Positions 53,415-62,225 of a DNA stretch of 64,000 nucleotides are shown piece after piece; positions within the stretch are counted from its first letter, which is position 1; each line of letters opens with the position of its first letter. A program made the translations under genes and the position numbers. Source of the stretch: Rhodocaloribacter sp964552015 (GTDB taxonomy: Bacteria > Bacteroidota > Rhodothermia > Rhodothermales > ISCAR-4553); assembly GCA_964552015.1 (NCBI GenBank), contig CAZKFR010000014.1, positions 1 to 64,000 on the forward strand, read 5' to 3'. Under the pieces are notes generated by a model. The model made no database searches. It was given only the letters and a program-made list of their open reading frames with translations, and was not told the origin of the DNA.

Positions 53415-55490
53415 TCAGGTCAGCTTCAACTGATCGATCACCTCAACCTGGGCGTCGGGAACGAGGTCGTTGTAGGAAAGCACGGCGATATCGGGCACCA
53501 TGGGCGAGAGGAAGTTGAACAGGGTCATCCGAAGCACCGGCGAGGTCAGCAGGACCGGGGGCCATCCGTTTCCGATGAGCTTCTTCGCCAGGCGGTCGGC
53601 TTCCTGGATGATCCGCTCGGCTCGTTGCGGCTCCAGCCCCAGGGTGCTGGGGTTGAGTTCACCGCTACGCGCTTTGTCGAGCAAGTGCTGTTCCAGAACC
53701 GGGTCGAGGACGAACACGTGGAGCTTGCCGTCGTCGGCGGAGAACTGCCGGGTGATGGTCGGTGCCAGCGCCGCTCGCACGTATTCGGTCAGCACGTCGA
53801 TATTTTTCGTGGACGGCGCATGGTCGGCCAGCGCTTCCAGGATCGTGACCAGGTCGCGTACCGGAATACGCTCCTGCAGGAGCCGTTTGAGCACTTTCTG
53901 GATGGCACCCAGGCTGAGCAGGTTCGGCACGAGCTCGTCCACCAGGGCCGGTGCCTTCTCGCGTACCTTGTCGACGAGTTTCTGCACTTCCTGGCGGTCG
54001 AGCAGCTGATAGGCGTGTTTGCGGAGCACCTCGAGCAGGTGGGTCGTCACGACGGCGGGGGCCTCGACGACCGTCAGGCCCTGGCGTTCGGCTTCGGGCA
54101 GGTTCCGCTCCGCCACCCAGATGGCGGGTAGGCCGAACGTCGGGTCGTTGACCCGGATGCCCGGGGGCGGGTTGGTCACCGTCTCGCCGAGTAGCGCCAG
54201 GTAATAGCCCGGTAGGATCTCGCCCTCGGCAATGGGGTTTCCACGCAGCTTGATGACGTAATGATTGGCCGGCAGGGCGACATTGTCCCGGATGCGGATC
54301 GGCGGGACGACAATGCCGAGTTCCAGGGCCAATTGCTGGCGGAGCAGGCGCACGCGTTCGAGCAGATCCCCCTTCTGGTTCGGGTCTACAATGGGAATGA
54401 GGGCATACCCGATTTCGAGTTCGAGGGGGTCGACGAGGAGCAGGTCCGACGGTTCTTCCTGACGGGGTTCTTCCTCGGGTTCGCGGGCGGCTTCCCGGGC
54501 CTTCTCGGCAGCTTCCTGCTGCTGTTCCTGCAGGCGTGCGCGCCCGACCAGAACCGTCACGCCGGCCAGGAGCCAGAACGGAAACAGGGGGAGTCCCGGC
54601 ACGAGGCCGAGTAACAGCAGGAACGCGCCGGTGATGAAGATGGGATGGGGCTTGCGGAACAGTTGTCCTTTGAAATCCTGGGCCAGGTTGGCCTCGTTGC
54701 TGGCGCGGGATACGATGATGCCGGCCGCCGTGGAGATGAGCAGGGCGGGGATCTGGGAGACGAGCCCATCCCCGATCGAGAGGAGCGAGAAGGTACTGGC
54801 TGCTTCGGCGAAGGACATGCCCAGCTGGGCCACCCCGATGATGAGCCCACCGACGATGTTGATCGCCGTGATGATCAGCCCGGCGATGGCGTCGCCACGG
54901 ACGAACTTGCTGGCACCGTCCATGGCGCCGTAAAAGTCCGCCTCCCGGCCGATTTCCTCCCGGCGCTGGCGGGCCTCCTGCTCGTCGATCAGGCCGGCAT
55001 TGAGGTCGGCATCGATGGCCATCTGTTTGCCGGGCAGGGCATCCAGCGTGAAGCGGGCCGCCACCTCGGCGATCCGCCCGGAGCCTTTCGTGATGACCAC
55101 GAAGTTGATGATGACCAGCACCAGAAAGATGATCGAGCCGACGACGTAGTTGCCCGAGACGACGAACTGGCCGAAGGCCTGAATCAGGGCGCCGGCTTTG
55201 GCTTCGCTCAGGATCAGCCGGGTCGAGGCCACGTTGAGCGAGAGCCGGAACAGGGTCGTCATCAGGAGCAGACCCGGGAAGATGGCAAACTCCAGGGGCC
55301 GCGTCGCATAGAAGGCCGTCAGCAGGATCGCCAGGCTGATAGCGATGTTGGTGGTCAGGAGCATGTCCAGCAGGAAGCTCGGCAGGGGCACCACCATCAC
55401 GAACAGGATGAGCACGACGGCCGAGGCGATGATCGCCTCGCTGTTCATCAGGCGGAAGCGCTCCGGGGGCTGGGCGATCTGCTGGGGCAT
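53415..55490 (-). CDS. flhA: Flagellar export gate protein FlhA
   Basis: FlhA is the major export gate and proton channel of the flagellar type III secretion system. The 691-residue protein has about eight N-terminal helices (about 15-330) with the FHIPEP-type region SLNVASTRLIL and GRIAEVAARFTLDALPGKQMAIDADLNAGLIDEQEARQRR, then a linker and a cytoplasmic domain (about 350-690) that docks chaperone-substrate complexes. An internal ATG at 55448 is an alternative start. It lies between flhB and flhF. Confidence 0.97.
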   Translation of the reverse strand: MPQQIAQPPERFRLMNSEAIIASAVVLILFVMVVPLPSFLLDMLLTTNIAISLAILLTAFYATRPLEFAIFPGLLLMTTLFRLSLNVASTRLILSEAKAGALIQAFGQFVVSGNYVVGSIIFLVLVIINFVVITKGSGRIAEVAARFTLDALPGKQMAIDADLNAGLIDEQEARQRREEIGREADFYGAMDGASKFVRGDAIAGLIITAINIVGGLIIGVAQLGMSFAEAASTFSLLSIGDGLVSQIPALLISTAAGIIVSRASNEANLAQDFKGQLFRKPHPIFITGAFLLLLGLVPGLPLFPFWLLAGVTVLVGRARLQEQQQEAAEKAREAAREPEEEPRQEEPSDLLLVDPLELEIGYALIPIVDPNQKGDLLERVRLLRQQLALELGIVVPPIRIRDNVALPANHYVIKLRGNPIAEGEILPGYYLALLGETVTNPPPGIRVNDPTFGLPAIWVAERNLPEAERQGLTVVEAPAVVTTHLLEVLRKHAYQLLDRQEVQKLVDKVREKAPALVDELVPNLLSLGAIQKVLKRLLQERIPVRDLVTILEALADHAPSTKNIDVLTEYVRAALAPTITRQFSADDGKLHVFVLDPVLEQHLLDKARSGELNPSTLGLEPQRAERIIQEADRLAKKLIGNGWPPVLLTSPVLRMTLFNFLSPMVPDIAVLSYNDLVPDAQVEVIDQLKLT

Positions 55491-55526
55491 ACGGGGCTTC
55501 GACAGGGTTCAGGTCTGGGTTCGGGA

Positions 55527-56591
55527 TCAGACGGCACGCCGGCGTTGGCGGTAGATCTCGGCCAGGATGGTGGCGACGGCCTGGTACAGCTCGGCCGGGA
55601 TCTGCTGGTTCTCCTCGACGGAGGCATACAAAGCGCGGGCCAACGGGCGGTCCTCCACCATCGGGATGCCGTGCTGGCGGGCCAGCTCCTTGATACGCAG
55701 GGCGCGCTTGCGAATCCCTTTCGCCAGCACGACCGGGGCCGGCGCTTCGGAGGGGTCGTACCGCAGCACCACGGCATAGTGCGTCGGGTTGGTGACGACC
55801 ACGTCCCCTTTCAGGACGGCATGATCGAGCCGGGCCCGCCGCGCCAGCTTCAGGGCCAGGCTGCGTCGCTTCCCCTTGACCTTCGGGTCCCCCTCGGATT
55901 CCTTCTGCTCATCTTTGATCTCCTGCTGGCTCATCTTCAGGTCTTCCTTGTACCGCCATTTCTCGAAGGCGAAGTCGATGCCGGAAAGCACGAGCAGGAC
56001 GAGCAGGATCTGGGCCACCAGGACGAGCATCCAGCGGGCCGAGAGGCCGAGAATCTCGTCGACGGGCAGCGTGTGCAGGACGATCAGATCGGGGATGCGG
56101 GAGGAAACGTTCAGGTAGGCCACCGGCCCGACGATGAGAATTTTGAGGAAGGATTTGACCGTGGTGAACAGGCCCCGGGCGGAGAAGATGCGCTGGAGGC
56201 CCTTCAGGGGGCTGATACGGTCCGGCTTGGGCGTGAGCGGCTTCGTCGTCAGGTTCCACCCCGACTGCAGGACGCTGGCCCCGACGCCGGTGACGACCAG
56301 GGCCAGCATGAACGGCAGCAGCAGGACCATCACCCGGAAGCCCGTCTGTACGATCAGCGCAAGCAACGCATCGACGTTCATCTCCGTGGTACCCGCGCTG
56401 AGGAACACCTGGCGGGTCAGGTCCTCCAGCCGGGTAAAGGCCGGGGGCATACCCAGGGCCAGGACGCTCATCCCCACCACGAGCGAGAGGACGGAAATGA
56501 TCTCCTGCGAGCGGAATACGTTGCCCTCCTCGCGGGCCTTCTGGATCCTTCGCGGGGTTGGATCAAACTGTTTGTCCTGCTTGTCGGCCAT
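55527..56591 (-). CDS. flhB: Flagellar export switch protein FlhB
   Basis: FlhB controls the change from hook to filament export by self-cleavage. The 354-residue protein (start MADKQDKQFDPTPRRIQKAR) has four membrane helices (about 30-210) and a cytoplasmic domain with the autocleavage motif NPTH (268-271) in VTNPTHYAVVLRYDP. The longer open frame upstream was rejected because the family begins with a short DKTEpPTpkRl-type sequence. About 200 bp of apparently non-coding DNA separate it from fliR, unlike the tight spacing elsewhere. Confidence 0.97.
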   Translation of the reverse strand: MADKQDKQFDPTPRRIQKAREEGNVFRSQEIISVLSLVVGMSVLALGMPPAFTRLEDLTRQVFLSAGTTEMNVDALLALIVQTGFRVMVLLLPFMLALVVTGVGASVLQSGWNLTTKPLTPKPDRISPLKGLQRIFSARGLFTTVKSFLKILIVGPVAYLNVSSRIPDLIVLHTLPVDEILGLSARWMLVLVAQILLVLLVLSGIDFAFEKWRYKEDLKMSQQEIKDEQKESEGDPKVKGKRRSLALKLARRARLDHAVLKGDVVVTNPTHYAVVLRYDPSEAPAPVVLAKGIRKRALRIKELARQHGIPMVEDRPLARALYASVEENQQIPAELYQAVATILAEIYRQRRRAV

Positions 56592-56791
56592 GCAGCGGTT
56601 CGCTGTGCGTGGGGGGTCCGGAGGGACGTCGGGATGGGGCGGGACGCCGGGCGCTCCGTTCGAAAAAAAGGTGCCAGCCTCCCGGTCGGTCAGGACGATG
56701 TCCTTTCCGTGCAAGGCCCACGGACCGGAAGGAAAAGCCGCACCGCGTGGGGAAAGGATTTCCCCGGCCGGATCCGTCGCACTCGGACCGG

Positions 56792-57571
56792 TCAGGGGAC
56801 GGGCATGAGAGCTTCCACGAGGGTGAGCAGGTCCTCGTAGATGCGCTCGATCAGGCCGGGCATGAGCGGGAAGAGAGGTTGCAGGACGAGGTAAGCCAGG
56901 AAGAGGCCCACGAGCAACTTGAGCGGCAGGCTCAGGGAGAACAGGTCGGCCTGGGGCACCACCCGCGCGAAGATACCCAGGGCCGCTTCCACGAGGAAGA
57001 ACGTGACCATGAACGGTGCCGCCAGGCGTAGGGCTGTCGTGAACAACGCACCGGCCCAGCCCAGCATGAGGGGGCCGGCGGCCATCAAGCGGGCACCGCC
57101 CAGCGGGACGGCCTGGTACGAGGCCACCAGCGCCCGGATCAGGTGATGGGGACCGTCGAGGAGGATGAAGACCAGCAGGAACGTCATGACCAGAAAACGT
57201 CCCATCGGGTTCGTCTGCTGGCCGTCGACGGGGTTGAAGACCTGGGCGAGGCTCAGGCCCATCTGGAAGCCCAGCACGTCGCCGGCATACTGAAACCCCC
57301 AGAAGATGAACTGGGCGCTGAGGCCGATGACGACCCCCGTGAGCGCCTCTACGCCGACGGCCACCATGAGACCGAACGGGGTGAAGACGGAAGGCGGGAG
57401 CGGATCCGGCGTCAGTCCAACGAGCAGGTAGGCCAGCAGGACGGCCATGAAGATCCGCAACCGTACCGGGACGGTCGTCTGGCCGAAGAACGGAGCCGAC
57501 ACGAACAGCCCACCCACGCGCACGAAGACCAGGAACACACCCAGGTAATATGCCGGGTCCAGATAGGCCAT
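56792..57571 (-). CDS. fliR: Flagellar export protein FliR
   Basis: FliR forms part of the export gate core with FliP and FliQ. The 259-residue protein has about six helices and conserved phrases such as FVRVGGLFVSAPFFGQTTVPVR (about 18-39), GFQYAGDVLGFQMGLSLAQVFNP and FLVMTFLLVFILLDGPHHLI. Normal length. It lies 10 bp after fliQ. Confidence 0.95.
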   Translation of the reverse strand: MAYLDPAYYLGVFLVFVRVGGLFVSAPFFGQTTVPVRLRIFMAVLLAYLLVGLTPDPLPPSVFTPFGLMVAVGVEALTGVVIGLSAQFIFWGFQYAGDVLGFQMGLSLAQVFNPVDGQQTNPMGRFLVMTFLLVFILLDGPHHLIRALVASYQAVPLGGARLMAAGPLMLGWAGALFTTALRLAAPFMVTFFLVEAALGIFARVVPQADLFSLSLPLKLLVGLFLAYLVLQPLFPLMPGLIERIYEDLLTLVEALMPVP

Positions 57572-57581
57572 CTGCGCCCCC

Positions 57582-57851
57582 TTACTGGGAGATGCTTGGA
57601 ATGAAGGTGAACACGTCGACCGTGAAGTCGACCACCTTCTGAATCATCCAGGAGGACAGGAACAGGAGGATGAGGCCGACGATCAGCATTTTGGGCACGT
57701 AGCTGAGGGTCATCTCCTGAATGGAGGTGATGGCCTGCAGCAGGCTCACCGTCAGTCCGATCAGCAGGGCGGCTCCCAGGAGGGGGAGCGTCAGCATCAG
57801 GGCCAGTTGCATGGCCTGTTGCGCCCAGTAGAGAGCTACATCCGGGTTCAT
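57582..57851 (-). CDS. fliQ: Flagellar export protein FliQ
   Basis: The 89-residue protein has two helices (about 16-38 and 52-75) and the family motif GLTVSLLQAITSIQEMTLSYVPK. FliQ is a small subunit of the FliPQR export gate. It is encoded between fliP and fliR. Confidence 0.97.
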   Translation of the reverse strand: MNPDVALYWAQQAMQLALMLTLPLLGAALLIGLTVSLLQAITSIQEMTLSYVPKMLIVGLILLFLSSWMIQKVVDFTVDVFTFIPSISQ

Positions 57852-57888
57852 ACGTTCGTTGTGCGTGGTCCAGGGAGGGAACGATGCG

Positions 57889-58707
57889 TCAGAGGTTGTA
57901 GCCCTGGATGACCGACTCGACGATCAGGTACCAGCCGTCTGCCAGGACGAACAGCAGCAACTTGATCGGTAGCGAGATCATCACGGGTGGGAGCATCATC
58001 ATGCCCATGCTCATCAGCACACTGGCCACGACCAGGTCCACGATCAGGAAGGGGAGGAAGATCATGAAGCCGATCTGGAAGGCGATCCGCAATTCGCTGA
58101 TGACAAAGGCGGGCACCAGCACATGGAGGGGCACCTCGCTGGCGTCCTTGAACGAGCCGATGGCGGCCAGGTCCATGAACAGCATCAGGTCCTTTTCGCG
58201 CGTCTGGGCGAGCATGAACTGTTTCATGGGGACGGCGGCGCGGTCCAGGGCTTCCCGCTGCCCGATTTCGCCGGCCAGGTAGGGTTGCAGGGCCCGGTCG
58301 TGCACCGTCTGGAAGACGGGATACATGATGAACAGGGTGAGGAACAAGGCCAGGCCGATGATGACCTGCGTGGGGGGCGATTGCTGCGTACCCAGCGCCT
58401 GACGGAGGATGCCGAAGACGACGACCAGGCGGGTAAAGCACGTCATCAAAATGATGATGGACGGTGCCAGCGATAGGACCGTCAGCAACAGCAGGAGCTG
58501 GATGGGCAGCGCAAAGTCTTCCTGCCCGTCGACGAGCTGGATCTGGGGCAAGATGCCCAGCGTCGGCAGGCTACCCGTGGCACTGGTGGCGCGGAGCGAG
58601 TCCGGTGCCGCCGGGGCGGGCTGCGTCTGGGCCGCGGCCGGCAGGGGGGCCAGGATCGACAGGAAGGCCAGGAGTACGATCCGGCGTGCGAAGGAGGTTC
58701 GCATCAT
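57889..58707 (-). CDS. fliP: Flagellar export protein FliP
   Basis: The 272-residue protein has a cleavable signal peptide (MMRTSFARRIVLLAFLSILA, to AAAQ) as usual for FliP, then four helices and typical motifs: SLAPSIIILMTCFTRLVVVFGILRQALGTQQSPPTQVIIGLALFLT, and DLVVASVLMSMGMMMLPPVMISLPIKLLLFVLADGW. The ATG at 58707 overlaps the fliO stop by 4 bp, showing coupled translation. It is the core of the export gate. Confidence 0.97.
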   Translation of the reverse strand: MMRTSFARRIVLLAFLSILAPLPAAAQTQPAPAAPDSLRATSATGSLPTLGILPQIQLVDGQEDFALPIQLLLLLTVLSLAPSIIILMTCFTRLVVVFGILRQALGTQQSPPTQVIIGLALFLTLFIMYPVFQTVHDRALQPYLAGEIGQREALDRAAVPMKQFMLAQTREKDLMLFMDLAAIGSFKDASEVPLHVLVPAFVISELRIAFQIGFMIFLPFLIVDLVVASVLMSMGMMMLPPVMISLPIKLLLFVLADGWYLIVESVIQGYNL

Positions 58708-59288
58708 GGCGACGGGGAGGCCTGCGTGTTTACGGAAGGGTTCGAGAGGGCGCGGAGCACGTCGGCGAAAGGAAGGGGGGCGGCCGGGGGCGGGCTCGTT
58801 CCGGCCGAGGGAGCCGGGGAGGCGGAACCGCCTGTCGATGGTTCGGGCGGCAGGACGGAGCGCGGGTAGGTACGCAACAGCGTGATCTGTCCGCCGGCCA
58901 GGCCGAGCAGGAGCACCTCGTCGCCCACGGCCACGAGCCGCAGATGGTGCTGCGGCCCCAGCGTGAGCTGGCCGAGGACACGCATCGGAAGCCCACCCGC
59001 CGGGCCCGTACGTTCCCGGCGGCGCAGGTACAACGCCAGGCCGATGCCGCCGGCCAGAACCAGCAGGACGAGGGCATAGCCCGGCTGGAACAGACGATCC
59101 TCGCGGTCGCGCGGCCCGGTTCGAGGCGTCGCAGCGATCGTCCCGGCGTCGTCGCTGTACAGGGCCGGATCGGGCCTGGTGGAAGCCTTCGGGGCCAGTT
59201 GCAGCGCCAGGGCCAGCAGCACCAGGGCGGCGCCGAAGAGCAGGGCGCGGTTGAGTGCGCGGTTCGGCGGGGTGGCGGCCTTGTTCAT
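58704..59288 (-). CDS. fliO: Flagellar assembly protein FliO
   Basis: The 194-residue protein starts MNKAATPPNRALNRALLFGA. It has an N-terminal helix (about 14-31), a second helix (about 70-86: GYALVLLVLAGGIGLALYL) and a small beta domain with RVLGQLTLGPQHHLRLVAVGDEVLLLGL typical of FliO. The C-terminal tail is Pro/Ser-rich. FliO helps FliP assembly. It is the first gene after a terminator, so a new transcript should start in 59289-59430, where no clear promoter was identified. Confidence 0.88.
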   Translation of the reverse strand: MNKAATPPNRALNRALLFGAALVLLALALQLAPKASTRPDPALYSDDAGTIAATPRTGPRDREDRLFQPGYALVLLVLAGGIGLALYLRRRERTGPAGGLPMRVLGQLTLGPQHHLRLVAVGDEVLLLGLAGGQITLLRTYPRSVLPPEPSTGGSASPAPSAGTSPPPAAPLPFADVLRALSNPSVNTQASPSP

Positions 59289-59430
59289 GACGAGGTGGAA
59301 GAAATTGCTCACGGTGCGGCACAGTTTGCGAAAAGCGGGGCCCACAAGCGGCTTCGCACGCGGTACCCGTTGGCAGCGGGTCGGGGTGCGAAAAAGATGC
59401 CAGCAGCGCTTCGGGGGCACGGGGCGGCTG

Positions 59431-59468
59431 CCAACGAAAAAGGCCCGCGGGCGTGAGCCCGCGGGCCT
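59431..59468 (-). terminator. Terminator between fliN and fliO
   Basis: A perfect 12-bp stem AGGCCCGCGGGC / GCCCGCGGGCCT (59441-59452, 59457-59468) with loop GTGA is followed on the minus strand by TTTTCGTTGG. It lies 26 bp after the fliN stop and splits the motor/switch genes from the export genes. Confidence 0.85.
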
Positions 59469-59494
59469 GGCAGGGATTCCTGCGTGGCGGTCAA

Positions 59495-60403
59495 TCAATG
59501 ATAGACGCGCTCCCGGTTCTTGGTCGAAGCCAGCCGGGTGATGCGGATACCAAACTGCTCGTCGATCACGACCGCTTCTCCCTCGGCGATGAAGCGCCCG
59601 TTGGCGTAGATGTCCAGCGGCTCGCCGACGAGTTTTTCCAGTTCGATGACGCTCCCGTTGGTCAGGCGGAGGATGTCGGCCAGGGGCATGCGCCGCCGGC
59701 CCAGTTCGACGGTTACCTCGAGTTCGACATCCGCCAGCAGCCCGAACGAATGCTCTTCGTGGCCGAGCGCTTCGCGTCCCAGATCCGGGAAGGTGAGGGG
59801 GGCCACCGGGACGCCCTGTCCGGCGACCGGGGCGCCGGAGGAGGGGGCGGCACCCGGCGCGGCGGCCTGGGCGGCTGCGGCCTGGGAGGCCGGCATCGGT
59901 GCTTCCTCCAGGTCCGGGGTGTAGGGACAGATCACCCGGCCCGTCAGGGGCGCCTCTCCGTGGGTCATCGAGAACGGGATGACCACCAGGCGCTCGGGCA
60001 GGTCGAGGTCCGGTAGCGGCTCGCCGGGCGGGATCACCTCGAACGTGACGTCCCCCAGGGCAAGGCCGGCGCTGGCGAGCTGGGTACGGACGGCGCCGAA
60101 GGCCTGGCCCGCCAGTTCCCGGGCCAGGTCCTCGTAGCCCTCGTCTCCGACGTTGATGGCCTCGCCGAGCATGGCCCGGGAGAGCACGGGAAGCCAGCCC
60201 GGCACCATCTGGATGACGAAAGGAGGGGTCGCGGCGACGAGGGACAGCATCTGCGTCTCCTCGCCCCGGATGGCCTCCGGAGTCGATTCGGAAGGCGTTG
60301 CCGTTTCGAACGGGATGTCGTTCTGGCCCAGCAGGGTCTGCAGAAAGCCTTTCAGGGCCTCCCGGCCTCCCGCGATCAGATTATCCAGTTTCGGCGAGTT
60401 CAT
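59495..60403 (-). CDS. fliN: Flagellar motor switch protein FliN (FliY-like, long form)
   Basis: The 302-residue protein ends in a SpoA domain (about 222-295: ADVELEVTVELGRRRMPLADILRLTNGSVIEL, VGEPLDIYANGRFIAEGEAVV), the C-ring part of FliN. The N-terminal two thirds (about 35-170) look like a CheC-type domain as in FliY, but the CheC/CheX active-site pattern D/S-x3-E-x2-N is DLARELAG here, with Gly in place of Asn, so CheY-P phosphatase activity is doubtful. A Pro/Ala linker joins the parts. The start at 60403 overlaps fliM by 23 bp. Confidence 0.9.
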   Translation of the reverse strand: MNSPKLDNLIAGGREALKGFLQTLLGQNDIPFETATPSESTPEAIRGEETQMLSLVAATPPFVIQMVPGWLPVLSRAMLGEAINVGDEGYEDLARELAGQAFGAVRTQLASAGLALGDVTFEVIPPGEPLPDLDLPERLVVIPFSMTHGEAPLTGRVICPYTPDLEEAPMPASQAAAAQAAAPGAAPSSGAPVAGQGVPVAPLTFPDLGREALGHEEHSFGLLADVELEVTVELGRRRMPLADILRLTNGSVIELEKLVGEPLDIYANGRFIAEGEAVVIDEQFGIRITRLASTKNRERVYH

Positions 60404-61424
60404 CGTCTTCGTCCATGAATTGGGGTTCGACCACATCGAGGATGCGCAGCGCACGGCGCTTGCCGGCTTTACCGGAGAGGGCCAGGAACCGCTCGTTCTT
60501 TCCAACGAAAACCCGGATCGGTTCGCTGACCCGTTGATCGAGCGGGATCACGTCGCCCACCTGTAGCTGCATCAACTCCGACAGGGGCAGCCGCACCCGG
60601 CCCAGTTCGGCGCGCATCTCCACGATCGTCTCGCGCAGGGTCTTCTCGTACCGGGACCGCGTGCGTTCATCGACCTTGGTCGTCCGGTTGGAGAGCCACT
60701 GCTTGATGCCCGTGCGACCCAGCATCCGCTCGAGCAAGATATAGGGATAGCAGATGTTGATGAACGATTGCTGTTCGTAGATCGATACCTCGAACGTACC
60801 TACGAGGGCCGGCTCCACGCCGGGGATGATCTGCACGAACTCAGCGTTCGACTCGAAAGCATTCTCTTCGAAGGCGACCTCGTGGACCTGCTGCCACGCC
60901 TTTTCGAGTTCGCGAAAGACGCGCCCCATGATCTTGCTCATGATGCGCCGTTCGATCTGCGAGATCTCACGGGGCTTGCGGAGGAACGTTCCCGGGCCTC
61001 CAAAGAGCTTTTCAATCGTAAAGATGACCAGGCGCGGATCGAGTTCGAAGACCAGTTGCTGCTCCAGGGGGTGCACGTCGACGACGTAGAGCGCCGAGGG
61101 CGGGGCACTCGACATCACGTATTCCGAATACAGCACCTGGTCCATCGCCGTCAACGTGATGTCGACGATGGTGCGGAGCTGAGCCGAGAGGTACACGGAG
61201 AGATCCCGGGCGAAGGCGTCATGCACATGATTGAGCAGACGCATCTGGTCCTGGGAGAAAAGGCGGGGTCGTTTGAAGTTGTACAGGCTGACCCGCTTCT
61301 CCGCGTCCAACTCGATCATGGACGAGAGCGTGTCAAGGTCGTACGAACTATCCGCCTCCGAGCCGAGCTGGCTCTGGACCTCTAGGAGGATGTCGATTTC
61401 GTCCTGGCTGAGCGGTTTCGTCAT
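60381..61424 (-). CDS. fliM: Flagellar motor switch protein FliM
   Basis: FliM forms the C-ring and binds phosphorylated CheY. The 347-residue protein starts MTKPLSQDEIDILLEVQSQL, which includes the conserved LSQDEIDILL motif. The CheC-like middle domain (about 55-240) contains FGGPGTFLRKPREISQIERRI, and a SpoA domain (about 260-335) ends with RVFVGKNERFLALSGKAGKRRALRI. Complete and typical; overlaps fliN downstream. Confidence 0.97.
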   Translation of the reverse strand: MTKPLSQDEIDILLEVQSQLGSEADSSYDLDTLSSMIELDAEKRVSLYNFKRPRLFSQDQMRLLNHVHDAFARDLSVYLSAQLRTIVDITLTAMDQVLYSEYVMSSAPPSALYVVDVHPLEQQLVFELDPRLVIFTIEKLFGGPGTFLRKPREISQIERRIMSKIMGRVFRELEKAWQQVHEVAFEENAFESNAEFVQIIPGVEPALVGTFEVSIYEQQSFINICYPYILLERMLGRTGIKQWLSNRTTKVDERTRSRYEKTLRETIVEMRAELGRVRLPLSELMQLQVGDVIPLDQRVSEPIRVFVGKNERFLALSGKAGKRRALRILDVVEPQFMDEDDELAETG

Positions 61425-61527
61425 CGCCGGGTGGCCCTGCTTGGTGATCCTCGGGTGGTGCGTAGCGGTGAGGGCGAAGCGATCCGATGGCCGGGAAGCG
61501 GTCGGGGGGACCTGCCGCGTACCGGCC

Positions 61528-62225
61528 TCACTGCAGGACGTACTGCGTGAAGTACAGTCGTTGCACCTTGCCCTCGGCCAGCACGCGGTTGATTTCCTGC
61601 ATGAGCTCCTGTTTGATGGTCTCCCGCAGGGAGATGTCCGCCAACTCGGCCACGGTGCGTGCGCTCAGCAGCCGGAGTACCGTGTCGCGAACGACCATGT
61701 CCTTCTGGCTCAGTTCTTCGAGCACGCTTTCCTTGTTGACTTCCAGTCCCAGGTTGACCATCAGATAGCGACGGCCTTCACTGTCTGCCGGGTTGACGAT
61801 CAGCCCCTGCAGCTCGGTGANNNNNNNNNNNNNNNNNNNNNNNNNNNNNNNNNNNNNNNNNNNNNNNNNNNNNNNNNNNNNNNNNNNNNNNNNNNNNNNN
61901 NNNNNNNNNNNNNNNNNNNNTAGCGACGGCCTTCACTGTCTGCCGGGTTGACGATCAGCCCCTGCAGCTCGGTGAAGAAGCCGAACTCGATGGGTTCGGT
62001 CGCTTCCTCCTCGCCGGCATCGCCAAAATCGCGCCCAAAAACGGTGGCGGCTTCTACGAGGCTCGGATAATAACTGAAAGCCAGCCATCCGCCGCCGGCC
62101 AGGGAAATCAACAGCAGCGGCAGGGCCAGCAGGAGGAAGGACTTTCCGCCCTTGGCTTTTTTTGCTTCTACGGCGTCATCGTCGCTGCCGGGAGCGACGA
62201 CGGGTTCTTCGGGTTTTTCTGCCAT
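61528..62225 (-). CDS. fliL: Flagellar basal-body protein FliL (broken by scaffold gap)
   Basis: FliL surrounds the stator at the inner membrane. The N-terminal part (62225 to 61921) gives a cytoplasmic tail, one helix (SFLLLALPLLLISLAGGGWLAF, about 29-50) and FFTELQGLIVNPADSEGRR. The C-terminal part (from 61765 down to 61528) gives YLMVNLGLEVNKESVLEELS and LLSARTVAELADISLRETIK to the stop. If the 100 Ns and one of the two identical 55-bp flanks are removed, the frame is continuous and encodes 180 residues, the normal FliL size. The break is therefore an assembly artefact, not a pseudogene. Confidence 0.92.
61766..61820. repeat. 55-bp direct duplicate, left copy, at contig end
   Basis: The 55 bases before the N run are identical to 61921-61975. 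They are the same piece of fliL read from two overlapping contig ends. Confidence 0.95.
61821..61920. other. Scaffold gap of exactly 100 N
   Basis: The run is a fixed-size placeholder. Its flanks are identical over 55 bp, so the true gap is most likely negative (an overlap) and no sequence is missing. Confidence 0.95.
61921..61975. repeat. 55-bp direct duplicate, right copy, at contig end
   Basis: Identical to 61766-61820; see that entry. Real duplication is unlikely because collapsing it restores one normal fliL frame. Confidence 0.95.

Noticed and set aside
54645..56840. Plus-strand frame of 731 codons opposite flhA and flhB
   Set aside because: Low-complexity antisense shadow crossing two confirmed genes.
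57889..59322. 477-codon FliP frame including the fliO region
   Set aside because: The first 205 codons overlap fliO out of frame; FliP has its own signal peptide from 58707.
61528..62225. fliL as a pseudogene or two genes
   Set aside because: The interruption is entirely made of Ns and a duplicated contig end; the frame is restored when these are removed.
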